27,461 nt of DNA, from the IMG/VR virus record IMGVR_UViG_3300024327_000031, positions 1 to 27,461 of that record, one strand, 5' to 3'. Below are positions 1-7,000 of the stretch, piece after piece. The number at the start of each line of letters is the position of its first letter. Position 1 is the stretch's first letter. The notes under the pieces are model-generated. The model saw only the letters and a program-made list of their open reading frames with translations. It was not told where the DNA came from and made no database searches. The position numbers were made by a program, and so were the translations under genes. This DNA comes from a virus.

Positions 1-2
1 CA

Positions 3-1070
3 TTATTCATCCATGTTAAGGGCTTCATCATAAATATTCTTTAATAACTTCTTTACTTTAACCTTCTCATCCGTCTTACTACCATCCATAGCATCTACAT
101 ATTCATCTAAGAAATCTGATGTATTGCCAATCTCTACATCCTCATCGTCACCTTCAGCATACCTAGCACTATACTCTGATAAGTCTTCAAGTATAGTGAA
201 ATCTGCTAAATCTGATTCATATAGTCTATCAACAAATGATTCATATTCACCTGTATTATTTTTATTCTCTACTATAAGTTTTACAATCTTACTCTTATAA
301 TACTGTGTATCTATTGTTGAATAATCTGTATTTTCATCATCATAATAGATTTTCTCAAACAACCTAAACTTGTTACGGATAAACTCTAGCTCTCTGGTTT
401 CAGTATCAAACACATGAAAACCTCTAGGGTCATCATAGTCGTTCCAAGTGATTTCATAAGGAGCTCCAAGATAATGTATATTCTCTTTGCTTGACTTATG
501 ATGATAATGTCCAGAACATACTACTTCATATTTGTTGAATATATCTTTTGAGATACCATCCTCAGAATTATATCCTTTGTACATTGCAAATCCAGCAATT
601 TCTAAATGTCCTAATGCAACTTGTGATTTAGAATTCTTAATAAACTTTACAGTATTATCATAGTTCTCTGAATTTATCCAAGGGATTAAATCAATATCAA
701 TTTCACCCACATGAATTGTTTCGGCTTCTGGATATACTGAAACATTATCATAATGCCCATAAAGTAATTCAGAACTATTAACAGAATTTGTATTTCTATA
801 ATAAGTAGAATGATTGCCTACAATAGAATGTAATTTAATATCACGTTCTAAATAAATATCAAAATAGAACTGTCTGACTTTATCAAGTGTATTAAAATTA
901 ACAAATTTTCTGCGATCAAAAGTATCGCCAAGATCAATAACAGTACAAATATTATTTTCAGACAAATATGGAAAAAATTGTTCACGGTAAAAGGTCTCTA
1001 TGTGATTCAAAAAGTTTTGACTGTCCTGCTTCCCTCCGAAATGTTGATCTGTTATCAGAGCGATTTTCAT
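3..1070 (-). CDS. 47: gp47-like recombination endonuclease subunit (SbcD/Mre11 family)
   Basis: This is the nuclease subunit of the gp46/gp47 complex, which in T4 resects DNA ends for recombination-dependent replication. The calcineurin-like phosphoesterase motifs are all present: D8-x-H10, G48-D49-x-x-D52, G85-N86-H87, G154-H155 and G187-H188-x-H190. The block LGAPYEITWNDYDD near residue 201 is typical of the T4 family. The open frame extends upstream to 1211, but I place the start at 1070 because the protein then begins MKIALITDQHFGG, as family members do, and the codon is preceded by GGGAG at good spacing. This gives 355 residues, close to T4 gp47 (339). The upstream part of the frame is better explained by the overlapping zinc-ribbon gene. 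The gp46 ATPase partner is expected just outside the window. Confidence 0.93.
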   Translation of the reverse strand: MKIALITDQHFGGKQDSQNFLNHIETFYREQFFPYLSENNICTVIDLGDTFDRRKFVNFNTLDKVRQFYFDIYLERDIKLHSIVGNHSTYYRNTNSVNSSELLYGHYDNVSVYPEAETIHVGEIDIDLIPWINSENYDNTVKFIKNSKSQVALGHLEIAGFAMYKGYNSEDGISKDIFNKYEVVCSGHYHHKSSKENIHYLGAPYEITWNDYDDPRGFHVFDTETRELEFIRNKFRLFEKIYYDDENTDYSTIDTQYYKSKIVKLIVENKNNTGEYESFVDRLYESDLADFTILEDLSEYSARYAEGDDEDVEIGNTSDFLDEYVDAMDGSKTDEKVKVKKLLKNIYDEALNMDE

Positions 1071-1233
1071 AATGTTTCTCCCATTTAAACTTGCACCTGC
1101 TACATTGAAAAGATTGTACTGTTGAGCCATCTTCATTGTGAGATATGGAAAATCCACAATTTCTAAAACTATGGTCTGGCTCAAACTGTTTACATCTGGA
1201 ACATTCTTCAAAAGCCATAACGTGATAATCCAT
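982..1233 (-). CDS. Small zinc-ribbon protein overlapping the start of gp47
   Basis: This 83-residue protein has no function I recognise. It carries two CSRC knuckles (near residues 11-14 and 44-47) separated by about 29 residues with another Cys between, which is a typical zinc-ribbon spacing. That pattern makes the frame credible even though its last 89 bases lie inside gp47 in another frame. The start at 1233 has GGGGAAG just upstream; an internal ATG at 1221 is an alternative. It is the first gene behind one of the three conserved TTGTAT promoters, with a leader of about 20 bases. The C-terminal half that overlaps gp47 is polar and probably unstructured. A nucleic-acid or RNA polymerase binding role is possible but is only inference. 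Confidence 0.6.
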   Translation of the reverse strand: MDYHVMAFEECSRCKQFEPDHSFRNCGFSISHNEDGSTVQSFQCSRCKFKWEKHYENRSDNRSTFRREAGQSKLFESHRDLLP

Positions 1234-1259
1234 TACTTCCCCATTAAAGAAACATTAGT

Positions 1260-1300
1260 AGTATACTAAATTATAGACTATAATACAAGGAAAAACTTTA
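1260..1300 (-). promoter_or_regulatory. Conserved TTGTAT promoter, copy 1 (zinc ribbon + gp47)
   Basis: On the minus strand a TTGTAT hexamer (1288-1283) is followed after exactly 17 bases by TATACT (1265-1260). The hexamer is preceded by the box AAAGTTTTTCC, which abuts the gp55 stop codon. The same box and spacing recur at 4530-4570 and 5191-5230. Predicted transcription starts about 20 bases before the zinc-ribbon gene. It resembles a host-sigma promoter with an added upstream element. Confidence 0.72.
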
Positions 1301-1822
1301 CTACCCGAAATAAAACTCCAAATTAGGCTTCTTTTTCTTCTTTTTAGTAGGATTTACAGCATATTTTTCATGGGTTCTAAGATAATCTACCCAATCCTTA
1401 GTGATTTTTTTGTTATCTTCACCAGCTGTATGAATTTCATTTAGTATACCTTCACGTTCAACTAGCAGATACTTAATGTGCATCAGCTTTCGTTCTTTAA
1501 CTATTCTTCTCACATATGCATGATGTATAATCTGTGTAAAATATGAAAAAGGATTCTTCGATTTATCTGGATTGAAATTGTGAGCATACAGCAAACAATT
1601 CTCGATTCCATCAGAAATTAAATCATCGCGGAATGTGTAATTTATAAAATTAGGACGCATAGCAAGATGTTCACAAATCTTCAAAAAACACTCACCCATA
1701 TATTCTGTAGTAGGTGGGTCATTTTCTTCAACTTCACGATTATCTAAAACTCTCTGCTTCCATTTTTTCATCTCAGTAAAAAATAATTCATTATCAACGT
1801 AATGTTTTCTTTTATCAGTCAC
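1301..1822 (-). CDS. 55: gp55-like late-transcription sigma factor
   Basis: gp55 replaces the host sigma factor on RNA polymerase and reads the TATAAATA late promoters, which are present elsewhere in this window. The stretch around residues 63-113 (DLISDGIENCLLYAHNF, then NPFSYFTQ and an RRIVKERK basic patch) corresponds to the sigma region 2-like core of T4 gp55. The C-terminus ends PNLEFYFG after a lysine-rich linker, matching the hydrophobic sliding-clamp-binding tail that couples late transcription to replication in T4. Length is 173 residues against 185 in T4. The start is GTG at 1822; its GTGA overlaps the dUTPase stop codon, implying translational coupling, and AGGA lies just upstream. 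Confidence 0.92.
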   Translation of the reverse strand: MTDKRKHYVDNELFFTEMKKWKQRVLDNREVEENDPPTTEYMGECFLKICEHLAMRPNFINYTFRDDLISDGIENCLLYAHNFNPDKSKNPFSYFTQIIHHAYVRRIVKERKLMHIKYLLVEREGILNEIHTAGEDNKKITKDWVDYLRTHEKYAVNPTKKKKKKPNLEFYFG

Positions 1823-2283
1823 TTTCCTGTACTCCCTAATCCACCTTCACCACGTTCCGAATCAGAAAGTTCTGCAACTTCTGTAAGGGTTGCAGTTGTT
1901 ATAGGAGCTACAACCATCTGTGCAATACGTTCACCTTTTTTAACATCATAAGCATGATGGTCATGGTTATGTAATATAACTTTTATTTCACCACGATAAC
2001 CAGAGTCAATTGTGCCTGGGCTGTTCAATACACAAATACCATGTTTAGCAGATAATCCAGACCTAGACCTTATTTGTACTTCATAACCTTCTGGAATTTC
2101 TAAATATAATCCAGTAGGAATTACTGCCCAATTAAATGCCTTTAATCTAACATCTTCAGCTGCACATATATCCATACCAGCATCACCTTCTCTTGCATAG
2201 TGTGGTAATGGATTTTCACTTTTATTCACTATCTTAATATTCATAGTATTTCTCAAACCAAGTGTAAATTGATTCCCTTTCAT
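1819..2283 (-). CDS. dut: Trimeric dUTPase
   Basis: The enzyme hydrolyses dUTP to dUMP and pyrophosphate, keeping uracil out of phage DNA and feeding dTMP synthesis. All five motifs of the trimeric family are present: motif I GDAGMDICA (33-41), II RSRSGLSAKHG (72-82), III NSPGTIDSGYRGEI (87-100, with catalytic D93 and Y96), IV GERIAQMVVAPI (117-128) and V RGEGGLGSTGK (144-154). The 154-residue length is normal. I keep the start at 2283 because GAGG sits five bases before it; an internal ATG at 2244 would give the more usual N-terminus MNIKIVN but has only a weak GAGA upstream. T4 itself uses a different dCTPase/dUTPase, so this is a marine-type replacement. Confidence 0.95.
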   Translation of the reverse strand: MKGNQFTLGLRNTMNIKIVNKSENPLPHYAREGDAGMDICAAEDVRLKAFNWAVIPTGLYLEIPEGYEVQIRSRSGLSAKHGICVLNSPGTIDSGYRGEIKVILHNHDHHAYDVKKGERIAQMVVAPITTATLTEVAELSDSERGEGGLGSTGK

Positions 2284-2304
2284 AATATCCTCAAAGATTA
2301 ATAA

Positions 2305-2499
2305 TTAATAACCGTTAGTATTAATACAATAAATTGTTTCATGTTTTGGTAAACCAATTTTCTTGAAACAATTTACAGCACCACAACTACAAGTAAAATC
2401 GTTATAGTATACAGTTCCACCAAATCCTTCACTCGTCTTTTCCTGCTCCGTCTTCTTTTCGCACTTGTGACAATGCTTCAAGCTCTTCTTCATTTTCAT
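2305..2499 (-). CDS. Small zinc-binding protein of unknown function
   Basis: This 64-residue basic protein has a CHKC knuckle (residues 10-13) and a CSCG knuckle (37-40), the layout of a minimal zinc ribbon, plus two further cysteines. I do not recognise a specific family. The first ATG (2499) is very close to a GAGGA sequence, so the second ATG at 2493 may be used. Its beginning overlaps the end of the 53-residue gene upstream, and it lies in the uvsY-uvsW-dut-55 run, so it is probably co-transcribed with replication and recombination genes. Confidence 0.62.
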   Translation of the reverse strand: MKMKKSLKHCHKCEKKTEQEKTSEGFGGTVYYNDFTCSCGAVNCFKKIGLPKHETIYCINTNGY

Positions 2500-2590
2500 C
2501 GTCCTCTATAAAAAGTTTTTTCTGTTTAAGAATATGAAGTTTCTTTTTTTCAAATTTATTCTTCACTACTTTCTTGTATGTCTTACCCAT
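2429..2590 (-). CDS. 53-residue charged small protein downstream of uvsW
   Basis: A short frame starts at ATG 2590 (MGKTYKKVVKNKFEKKKL) and ends at TGA 2429. It has a lysine-rich first half and an acidic middle (IEDDENEEELEAL). It is preceded by AAGGAAATTGAG, a usable ribosome binding site, and fills the otherwise empty 100-base gap between uvsW and the zinc-ribbon gene, overlapping the latter by 71 bases. I do not recognise the family. Its tight packing into the gap and the ribosome binding site support it, but its small size keeps confidence moderate. Confidence 0.5.
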   Translation of the reverse strand: MGKTYKKVVKNKFEKKKLHILKQKKLFIEDDENEEELEALSQVRKEDGAGKDE

Positions 2591-2601
2591 CTCAATTTCC
2601 T

Positions 2602-4089
2602 TTATAAAGTTATTTCTCTAATGTTATAATCAAACTTTTCACCAGTATATGTTTTAACTCGCTCCTTCCAATGTTTAATGCCATAGTTCTGGTGTTTCTT
2701 CCATGATAAATCATCGACAATATCAAATAATATAGCTTTATTGTCTTTATCATCCAACCTCAAAACCCTACCAATGGATTGAAGATTTCTTATTTTTCCT
2801 TTGTAGGGGTGTGAAAATATCAAGGTTTGTAGATTTTTGATATTAACACCTGTAGATAAAACACCCGATGATGCTACGATAATAGAGTTTTCAATTTCAG
2901 TTACCTGTCGTATCTTCTCTCTATCTTCAACTGATGTCTCACCAGCTATAAAGAAAATATTTCTATCTGTCTTTAATTTAGACCGTAATATTCTCTCTAA
3001 AACCTTACCATGCTTCTCTACATAATTAAACAATACTAGAACATTACCTTTCCTAGCTAATGCTAACTCACATATAAATTCATTCCGTTTTTTACTGGAA
3101 ACTATAAAGTCAATCTCTTCCTGATATGTGGCTGTTTTTAGTTGTTTTCTCTCATCATCATCGTATTTCAACATCAAACACTCAATCTTTAAGTCGGATA
3201 TATGTTTATCATCCATTAACTCTTTTGATGTTACTGCTTGGTATGTCTTACCAAATAAACCCTCTAATACTAGCTTATTTGTCTTGGAATCTGTAAGAGT
3301 ACCAGTAGTACCAAACCGATATCTACAAGTAGTCATTTTCTCTAAGATACCTTTAAGACTCTGGGCATTACATAGGTGCGCTTCGTCACCAATAACCATA
3401 CCAAATTTCTTGAAGTATTGGGGCCCTAAACGAAATAATGATTGCCATGTACTTATGTATATCTGCTTCTCTGTTTCTTTTTCTTTACCAGAATATATCA
3501 TGTGACATTGATCTTCTACATTCCAATCAGGTAGAGCTGATGAATAATCTTTAAAATCATTATACATCTGTGTTACCAGATTTGTAGTAGGTACTAATAT
3601 CAGTATCTTATCATTCTCTATAAACTGTTGATGCCATCTAATTAATGAATATATAACTAGACTCTTACCTGATGATGTAGGTGACAACAACAACGCACGT
3701 TCCTGTTTTGCACAATGTATAAACGATGATATCTGATAATCTCTAGGGGCAATAGGAACATTCTTACAATGGAGTTTTAACGAATCGAAAAACTCTTTTA
3801 TTTCTGCAACACCCATACCCTTTAACTTCTGAGCCTCTACGATGTCAGATTGTAATTTGTAAGAATGTTTCTCTGCCCAATCTTTTAAATATGGGTATAG
3901 TCCAAAATACATCTGTCCTGTTTGTATATTAAACAAACGGATTTTTCCATCCCACATCTTTGCTCGAACTTTAGGATGAAACTGTGCATTAGGTACTTTG
4001 AATGAAAAAAATTCATTCAGCTCATAAGCAATATGTCTCTCACAAGAAACTTGTAAGAATGATTCATTTAATTTACCTACAACAATCAT
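2602..4089 (-). CDS. uvsW: UvsW-like recombination helicase (superfamily 2)
   Basis: UvsW unwinds R-loops and branched DNA intermediates and helps T4 switch from origin-driven to recombination-driven replication. Visible motifs are Walker A SPTSSGKS (136-143), DEAH (235-238), the TGT-type motif III near 262-264, ASSGVLSTGVN near 406-416 and motif VI QSIGRVLR (437-444). The N-terminal 100 residues, with KMWDGKIRLFN, match the UvsW N-domain that feeds substrate DNA. Length is 495 residues, close to T4 (about 503). Its ATG overlaps the uvsY stop codon (ATGA), indicating translational coupling, so it is expressed from the promoter in front of uvsY. Confidence 0.95.
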   Translation of the reverse strand: MIVVGKLNESFLQVSCERHIAYELNEFFSFKVPNAQFHPKVRAKMWDGKIRLFNIQTGQMYFGLYPYLKDWAEKHSYKLQSDIVEAQKLKGMGVAEIKEFFDSLKLHCKNVPIAPRDYQISSFIHCAKQERALLLSPTSSGKSLVIYSLIRWHQQFIENDKILILVPTTNLVTQMYNDFKDYSSALPDWNVEDQCHMIYSGKEKETEKQIYISTWQSLFRLGPQYFKKFGMVIGDEAHLCNAQSLKGILEKMTTCRYRFGTTGTLTDSKTNKLVLEGLFGKTYQAVTSKELMDDKHISDLKIECLMLKYDDDERKQLKTATYQEEIDFIVSSKKRNEFICELALARKGNVLVLFNYVEKHGKVLERILRSKLKTDRNIFFIAGETSVEDREKIRQVTEIENSIIVASSGVLSTGVNIKNLQTLIFSHPYKGKIRNLQSIGRVLRLDDKDNKAILFDIVDDLSWKKHQNYGIKHWKERVKTYTGEKFDYNIREITL

Positions 4090-4523
4090 CCAAGCTCACC
4101 ATTTAAAAATTTCTTCCACTTTATTGCATTACCAATATTAAACGACAAATTCATAATAGACTTGACTTGATCTGTTAATAGATTCAGTTTCTCTTCCTGT
4201 GCCTTTACTTTTAAATGACAAACATTTAAAGCACCATCGGCCTCTAAGAATTTATCTATATCTGCTTTTAATATATTAAGATTAAATGGTTCTTTTTCGT
4301 ATACTTCGGGGTCAGCTTTTCCTGTATAATATATCCATCTATCTCTTTTTAAAACTTTATATTCAGTTCTAAAATACTCTAGCGCAAGTTTTTCTTGGTA
4401 GATTAGTTGATGGTATCTTGCACACAGCTCTGGCACTCGGAGAGATGCAATATCAATATTACATTCCTCTTTCAAGAAGGCTGCGTCCTTGTCAATCATT
4501 TGATTTATCTCTTCAATTTTCAT
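4086..4523 (-). CDS. uvsY: UvsY-like recombination mediator
   Basis: UvsY loads the UvsX recombinase onto single-stranded DNA coated with gp32. The 145-residue protein is helical and charged. The segment with YYTGKADPEVYEKEPF resembles the conserved YYSGRGD-type region of T4 UvsY, and the C-terminal segment SFNIGNAIKWKKFLNG corresponds to the T4 end RGFAIKHIQDMRAFE. Position directly before uvsW matches T4-like gene order. No ribosome binding site precedes the ATG: the TATAAT of the upstream promoter ends only six bases before it, so the mRNA may begin at the start codon itself. Confidence 0.88.
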   Translation of the reverse strand: MKIEEINQMIDKDAAFLKEECNIDIASLRVPELCARYHQLIYQEKLALEYFRTEYKVLKRDRWIYYTGKADPEVYEKEPFNLNILKADIDKFLEADGALNVCHLKVKAQEEKLNLLTDQVKSIMNLSFNIGNAIKWKKFLNGELG

Positions 4524-4529
4524 ATACTA

Positions 4530-4570
4530 ATTATAACAAAAAATTATGCAATATACAAGGAAAAACTTTA
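4530..4570 (-). promoter_or_regulatory. Conserved TTGTAT promoter, copy 2 (uvsY-uvsW)
   Basis: On the minus strand AAAGTTTTTCC leads into TTGTAT (4558-4553), then 17 bases, then a perfect TATAAT (4535-4530). The upstream box overlaps the gp3 stop codon. The ATG of uvsY starts six bases after TATAAT, which is where transcription itself would be expected to begin. Confidence 0.75.
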
Positions 4571-5083
4571 AGTGATTTTTTCTATGGAAAATGAGCCTGT
4601 GTAAGCAAAGGAAACATCCAATATAATGGGCTCTAGCGATGTAGCTGCAGCATCTAATTCAATACTTCCAAGTGATACTGGGAAAGCATCTCTAAATGTA
4701 ATGCTGTAATTTGGGTTGGATTTATTAGTATTTATTATGATATTCATATCTGATCTTAGATTTTCAGTTGGTTCAACATTACTATTATTTAAGTTAAACT
4801 GTGTGTCATTCTCTGGAAAACCTATAGAAATAAGCCAATTATATATTTCTAAATAATTTGACAAATCTTCACTAACTATAAAATTTAAAGTTAGCTGCTC
4901 AAAAAGAAGTTTATCGCCTAATACTGGTATATCTGAAAATGGAGTAGCTTGACTAGCTAATCCTAAACCTATTGATGGTATATTTATTCGCTGACAAAAG
5001 AAATTAACATTAGGCAAACGGGTAAAGTTAGTTTCAAACGAAACTACATTTAATTGATTTATCTCATTCGGCTGTAATGGCAT
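4568..5083 (-). CDS. 3: gp3-like tail tube terminator / tail completion protein
   Basis: In T4, gp3 caps the tail tube and stabilises the sheath. This 171-residue protein (T4 about 176) has the pattern I associate with gp3 and tail-tube-fold proteins: a central INIPSIGLG segment, then LTLNFIVSEDLSNYLEIYNW (residues about 65-84), then a C-terminal strand with DVSFAYTGSFSIEKI. The position between gp23 and uvsY is where marine T4-like phages carry gene 3. An exact late promoter lies 38 bases upstream and the third TTGTAT promoter farther upstream, so it may be made both before and during the late phase. A general gp19/gp54-like tube protein is the alternative. Confidence 0.7.
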   Translation of the reverse strand: MPLQPNEINQLNVVSFETNFTRLPNVNFFCQRINIPSIGLGLASQATPFSDIPVLGDKLLFEQLTLNFIVSEDLSNYLEIYNWLISIGFPENDTQFNLNNSNVEPTENLRSDMNIIINTNKSNPNYSITFRDAFPVSLGSIELDAAATSLEPIILDVSFAYTGSFSIEKIT

Positions 5084-5121
5084 TTAATAATACTCTAAAG
5101 AATTAATATAAGTTATATAGC

Positions 5122-5129
5122 TATTTATA
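5122..5129 (-). promoter_or_regulatory. T4-type late promoter before gp3
   Basis: Exact TATAAATA on the minus strand, 38 bases upstream of the gp3 start, in a non-coding gap. It is the T4 gp55-dependent late promoter sequence. A second TATAAATA at 5242-5235 lies inside the last codons of the nuclease gene and may be chance. Confidence 0.75.
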
Positions 5130-5190
5130 ATACTTATTAAAAAGAAGTAAATATATAAACAATTAGTTATCTGAACCAACCCACATATCA

Positions 5191-5230
5191 ATAATAACAC
5201 ACTAGAAACAGCAATACAAGGAAGAAGTTA
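5191..5230 (-). promoter_or_regulatory. Conserved TTGTAT promoter, copy 3 (upstream of gp3)
   Basis: On the minus strand AACTTCTTCC leads into TTGTAT (5219-5214), then 17 bases, then TATTAT (5196-5191). The box overlaps the nuclease stop codon. Two bases of the upstream box differ from copies 1 and 2. It would give a leader of about 100 bases before gp3 that contains the late promoter. Confidence 0.65.
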
Positions 5231-5644
5231 AGAATATTTATATCCCCTATGAGATAGCTGTGTTCTATTAAATAGGTGTTCTTTTTCAATGTCCATCTTA
5301 GATTGGCCATGATAAGCAACAGCAAGGTTTTCTTCAATCATTTGTTCATTTAGGTTGACTTTATTGACTATAAGTTCACCTAGAATACGTCCAAACTTGC
5401 CCTTTTTATCTAAATGGGTTCTAAGGGTTATATACGACCCTTTAGGACAATAATCGTTTAAAAACTGTTTAGATATGTTTCCGTAAAACTTTTCTTCCTT
5501 ATCCCTAGTTCTGGACTCTGGTGTATCTATGCCGAATAATCTTATAGTCTGATTAGCCATTACTATGTCGAATCCTAAATCAATATCACAACGAATGGTA
5601 TCACCATCAATAATCTTCGTTACTTTAGCTTTGTATTCATGCAT
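5228..5644 (-). CDS. Staphylococcal-nuclease-like endonuclease
   Basis: This 138-residue protein belongs to the SNase (thermonuclease) family of calcium-dependent nucleases. The catalytic set is intact: the DGDT motif at 13-16, R35, D40, T41, E43 in IRLFGIDTPES, and R86 in KFGRILGE, matching the spacing of Staphylococcus R35/D40/E43/R87. No signal peptide is present, so it should act in the infected cell or, less likely, be packaged. Plausible roles are host DNA degradation or nucleotide recycling. It sits between gp23 and gp3, where T4-like marine phages normally have no nuclease. A strong terminator lies between gp23 and this gene, and GGAG precedes its ATG right after the terminator's T-run, so it is probably fed by read-through. 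Confidence 0.9.
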   Translation of the reverse strand: MHEYKAKVTKIIDGDTIRCDIDLGFDIVMANQTIRLFGIDTPESRTRDKEEKFYGNISKQFLNDYCPKGSYITLRTHLDKKGKFGRILGELIVNKVNLNEQMIEENLAVAYHGQSKMDIEKEHLFNRTQLSHRGYKYS

Positions 5645-5662
5645 ATAAAAACTCCAAAAAAA

Positions 5663-5692
5663 AAGAGGGACAGGGAAATCCCCATCCCTCTT
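5663..5692 (-). terminator. Rho-independent terminator after gp23 (nested hairpin)
   Basis: AAGAGGGA (5663-5670) pairs with TCCCTCTT (5685-5692), enclosing an inner GGG/CCC pair. On the minus strand the stem runs into an uninterrupted T-run of ten. It lies between gp23 and the nuclease. The same nested layout recurs at 19006-19036. Confidence 0.88.
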
Positions 5693-5713
5693 GATTTAAA
5701 CAAAAAACAGAAA

Positions 5714-7000
5714 TTACATCAAGTTTGCAACGCGAACTTTTCTGTAGTACTGATTAGTACCACTTGCTAAGGCTCCAGAACCATCACCTACAAATGGATT
5801 AGCAACCATACCATAACGGGTCTTAAAACCGATTTTTGGTTGGAATGTGTTCTCGCCCATAGCACGAACCATCTGTAGAGGAACGTAAGGACAGTAGAAC
5901 ATACCAGCATCATAAGGTGAAGAACCCTTATAACCAAGTACATAGAACTGACCAGCACCGGCTGTGTAGTAAGGATCAACATAAACTTTCAGACCGTTCA
6001 TTGTACCAGCGAAAGTTGACATTGTATCGTCTACATTCAGTGCGTGTCCAGTTTCCAACATACCTGCCATTGACATAGCAGAAGCAACGTCAGCAGAACA
6101 GATCATAAAGTTTGCTTTGCCGCGTCGAGTTGCATGACCAATTTCATTTCGGTCTCGCTCGATCTGGAACATCAAACCTTTAAACTTCTCAACTGACCAT
6201 CGACCGTTAGAGTCTGTGTCAAGATCAAAAATACCACCGTTAGTAGTATCTGACTGCGCACCATATTGGGCAATTGAATAAATTGTACGAATAACTTCTC
6301 GGTTGATTTCCTGAAGGATTTCAGTTGAGAGGATATTTGCCAATTCTGTTTCAGCGTCCAAACCGTGAACTGCTTTCAAGTCTTGAGCCAACTCCGTAGA
6401 GTATTCAGCTTTCAGAGCTCGAGAACGTGCAGTTACGGAAATTTTGTCGATACTGAAAGCCATCTCTGCAAAAGCATTACTTGCTTCAACATCACCAAGA
6501 GCTTCAGCATTAGCTGTTGTCATACCCTCACCACTAACGTGATTAGTAATACCAGCCTCAGCACCAAAAGGATTAACTGTATCTGTCAAACCCGTTTGTG
6601 TTGAATTAGCATTACTATTACCACCAGCATTGCCAGAGAAATCAGTTTCAGATTCATTAAAGAGTGCTTCTGAACGAACACCATTTCGGACATATTGTGA
6701 TTTCATTGCGAAAATCAAACCCGTAGGGCCTGTCATTGGTTGAACACCACAAACATCATAGGCAATCATCTGAGGCATAGATCGGCGAACCAAAGAAATT
6801 AAAATTGGATCCCAGCCATCAATGTTAGAACCAGCAGGTGCAACACCAGAGTTTGTTGGTGCAGCTTCTTGAAGAAACTTCTCTTGGTTTTCCAACAAAC
6901 GCAATGTAACATCACGCTTATATGAATCTTTGATTTCTGGAAGATCGCCATGTTCCATTACAGGCTTCCACTTCTCAGAAATATTTTCGGATAAATACAT
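5714..7000 (-). CDS. 23: Major capsid protein gp23
   Basis: This is the main head-shell protein of T4-like phages (428 residues; marine relatives are usually 430-470, T4 521). Recognisable blocks are GWDPILISLVRRSMPQMIAY near residues 63-82, MTGPTGLIFAMKSQY near 87-101, and FKTRYGMVANPF close to the C-terminus. The N-terminal region contains LQE|A at residues 43-46, which fits the gp21 protease consensus (L/I-x-E|A/G), so the mature protein should start at A46. AAAGGAG precedes the ATG. It is followed by a strong terminator. No exact TATAAATA is visible directly upstream; the nearest AT-rich candidate is ATTAAATA at 7028-7021. Confidence 0.97.
   Translation of the reverse strand: MYLSENISEKWKPVMEHGDLPEIKDSYKRDVTLRLLENQEKFLQEAAPTNSGVAPAGSNIDGWDPILISLVRRSMPQMIAYDVCGVQPMTGPTGLIFAMKSQYVRNGVRSEALFNESETDFSGNAGGNSNANSTQTGLTDTVNPFGAEAGITNHVSGEGMTTANAEALGDVEASNAFAEMAFSIDKISVTARSRALKAEYSTELAQDLKAVHGLDAETELANILSTEILQEINREVIRTIYSIAQYGAQSDTTNGGIFDLDTDSNGRWSVEKFKGLMFQIERDRNEIGHATRRGKANFMICSADVASAMSMAGMLETGHALNVDDTMSTFAGTMNGLKVYVDPYYTAGAGQFYVLGYKGSSPYDAGMFYCPYVPLQMVRAMGENTFQPKIGFKTRYGMVANPFVGDGSGALASGTNQYYRKVRVANLM

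Noticed and set aside
1071-1211. N-terminal extension of the gp47 frame up to 1211
   Set aside because: The extra 47 residues do not resemble gp47; GGGAG precedes the ATG at 1070, and the region is better explained by the zinc-ribbon frame.
2301-2329. TTGTAT-N17-AATTAT before dut as a fourth promoter copy
   Set aside because: The hexamer spacing fits, but the TTTTTCC upstream box is missing and the -10 is poor; chance is likely in AT-rich DNA.
2837-3505. Plus-strand open frames opposite uvsW
   Set aside because: They lie antisense to a strongly conserved helicase, have no ribosome binding site or recognisable motif, and are shadows of codon bias.
5235-5242. Second TATAAATA at the end of the nuclease gene as a gp3 promoter
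   Set aside because: It lies in coding sequence, about 150 bases from gp3, and a better-placed exact copy exists at 5122-5129.
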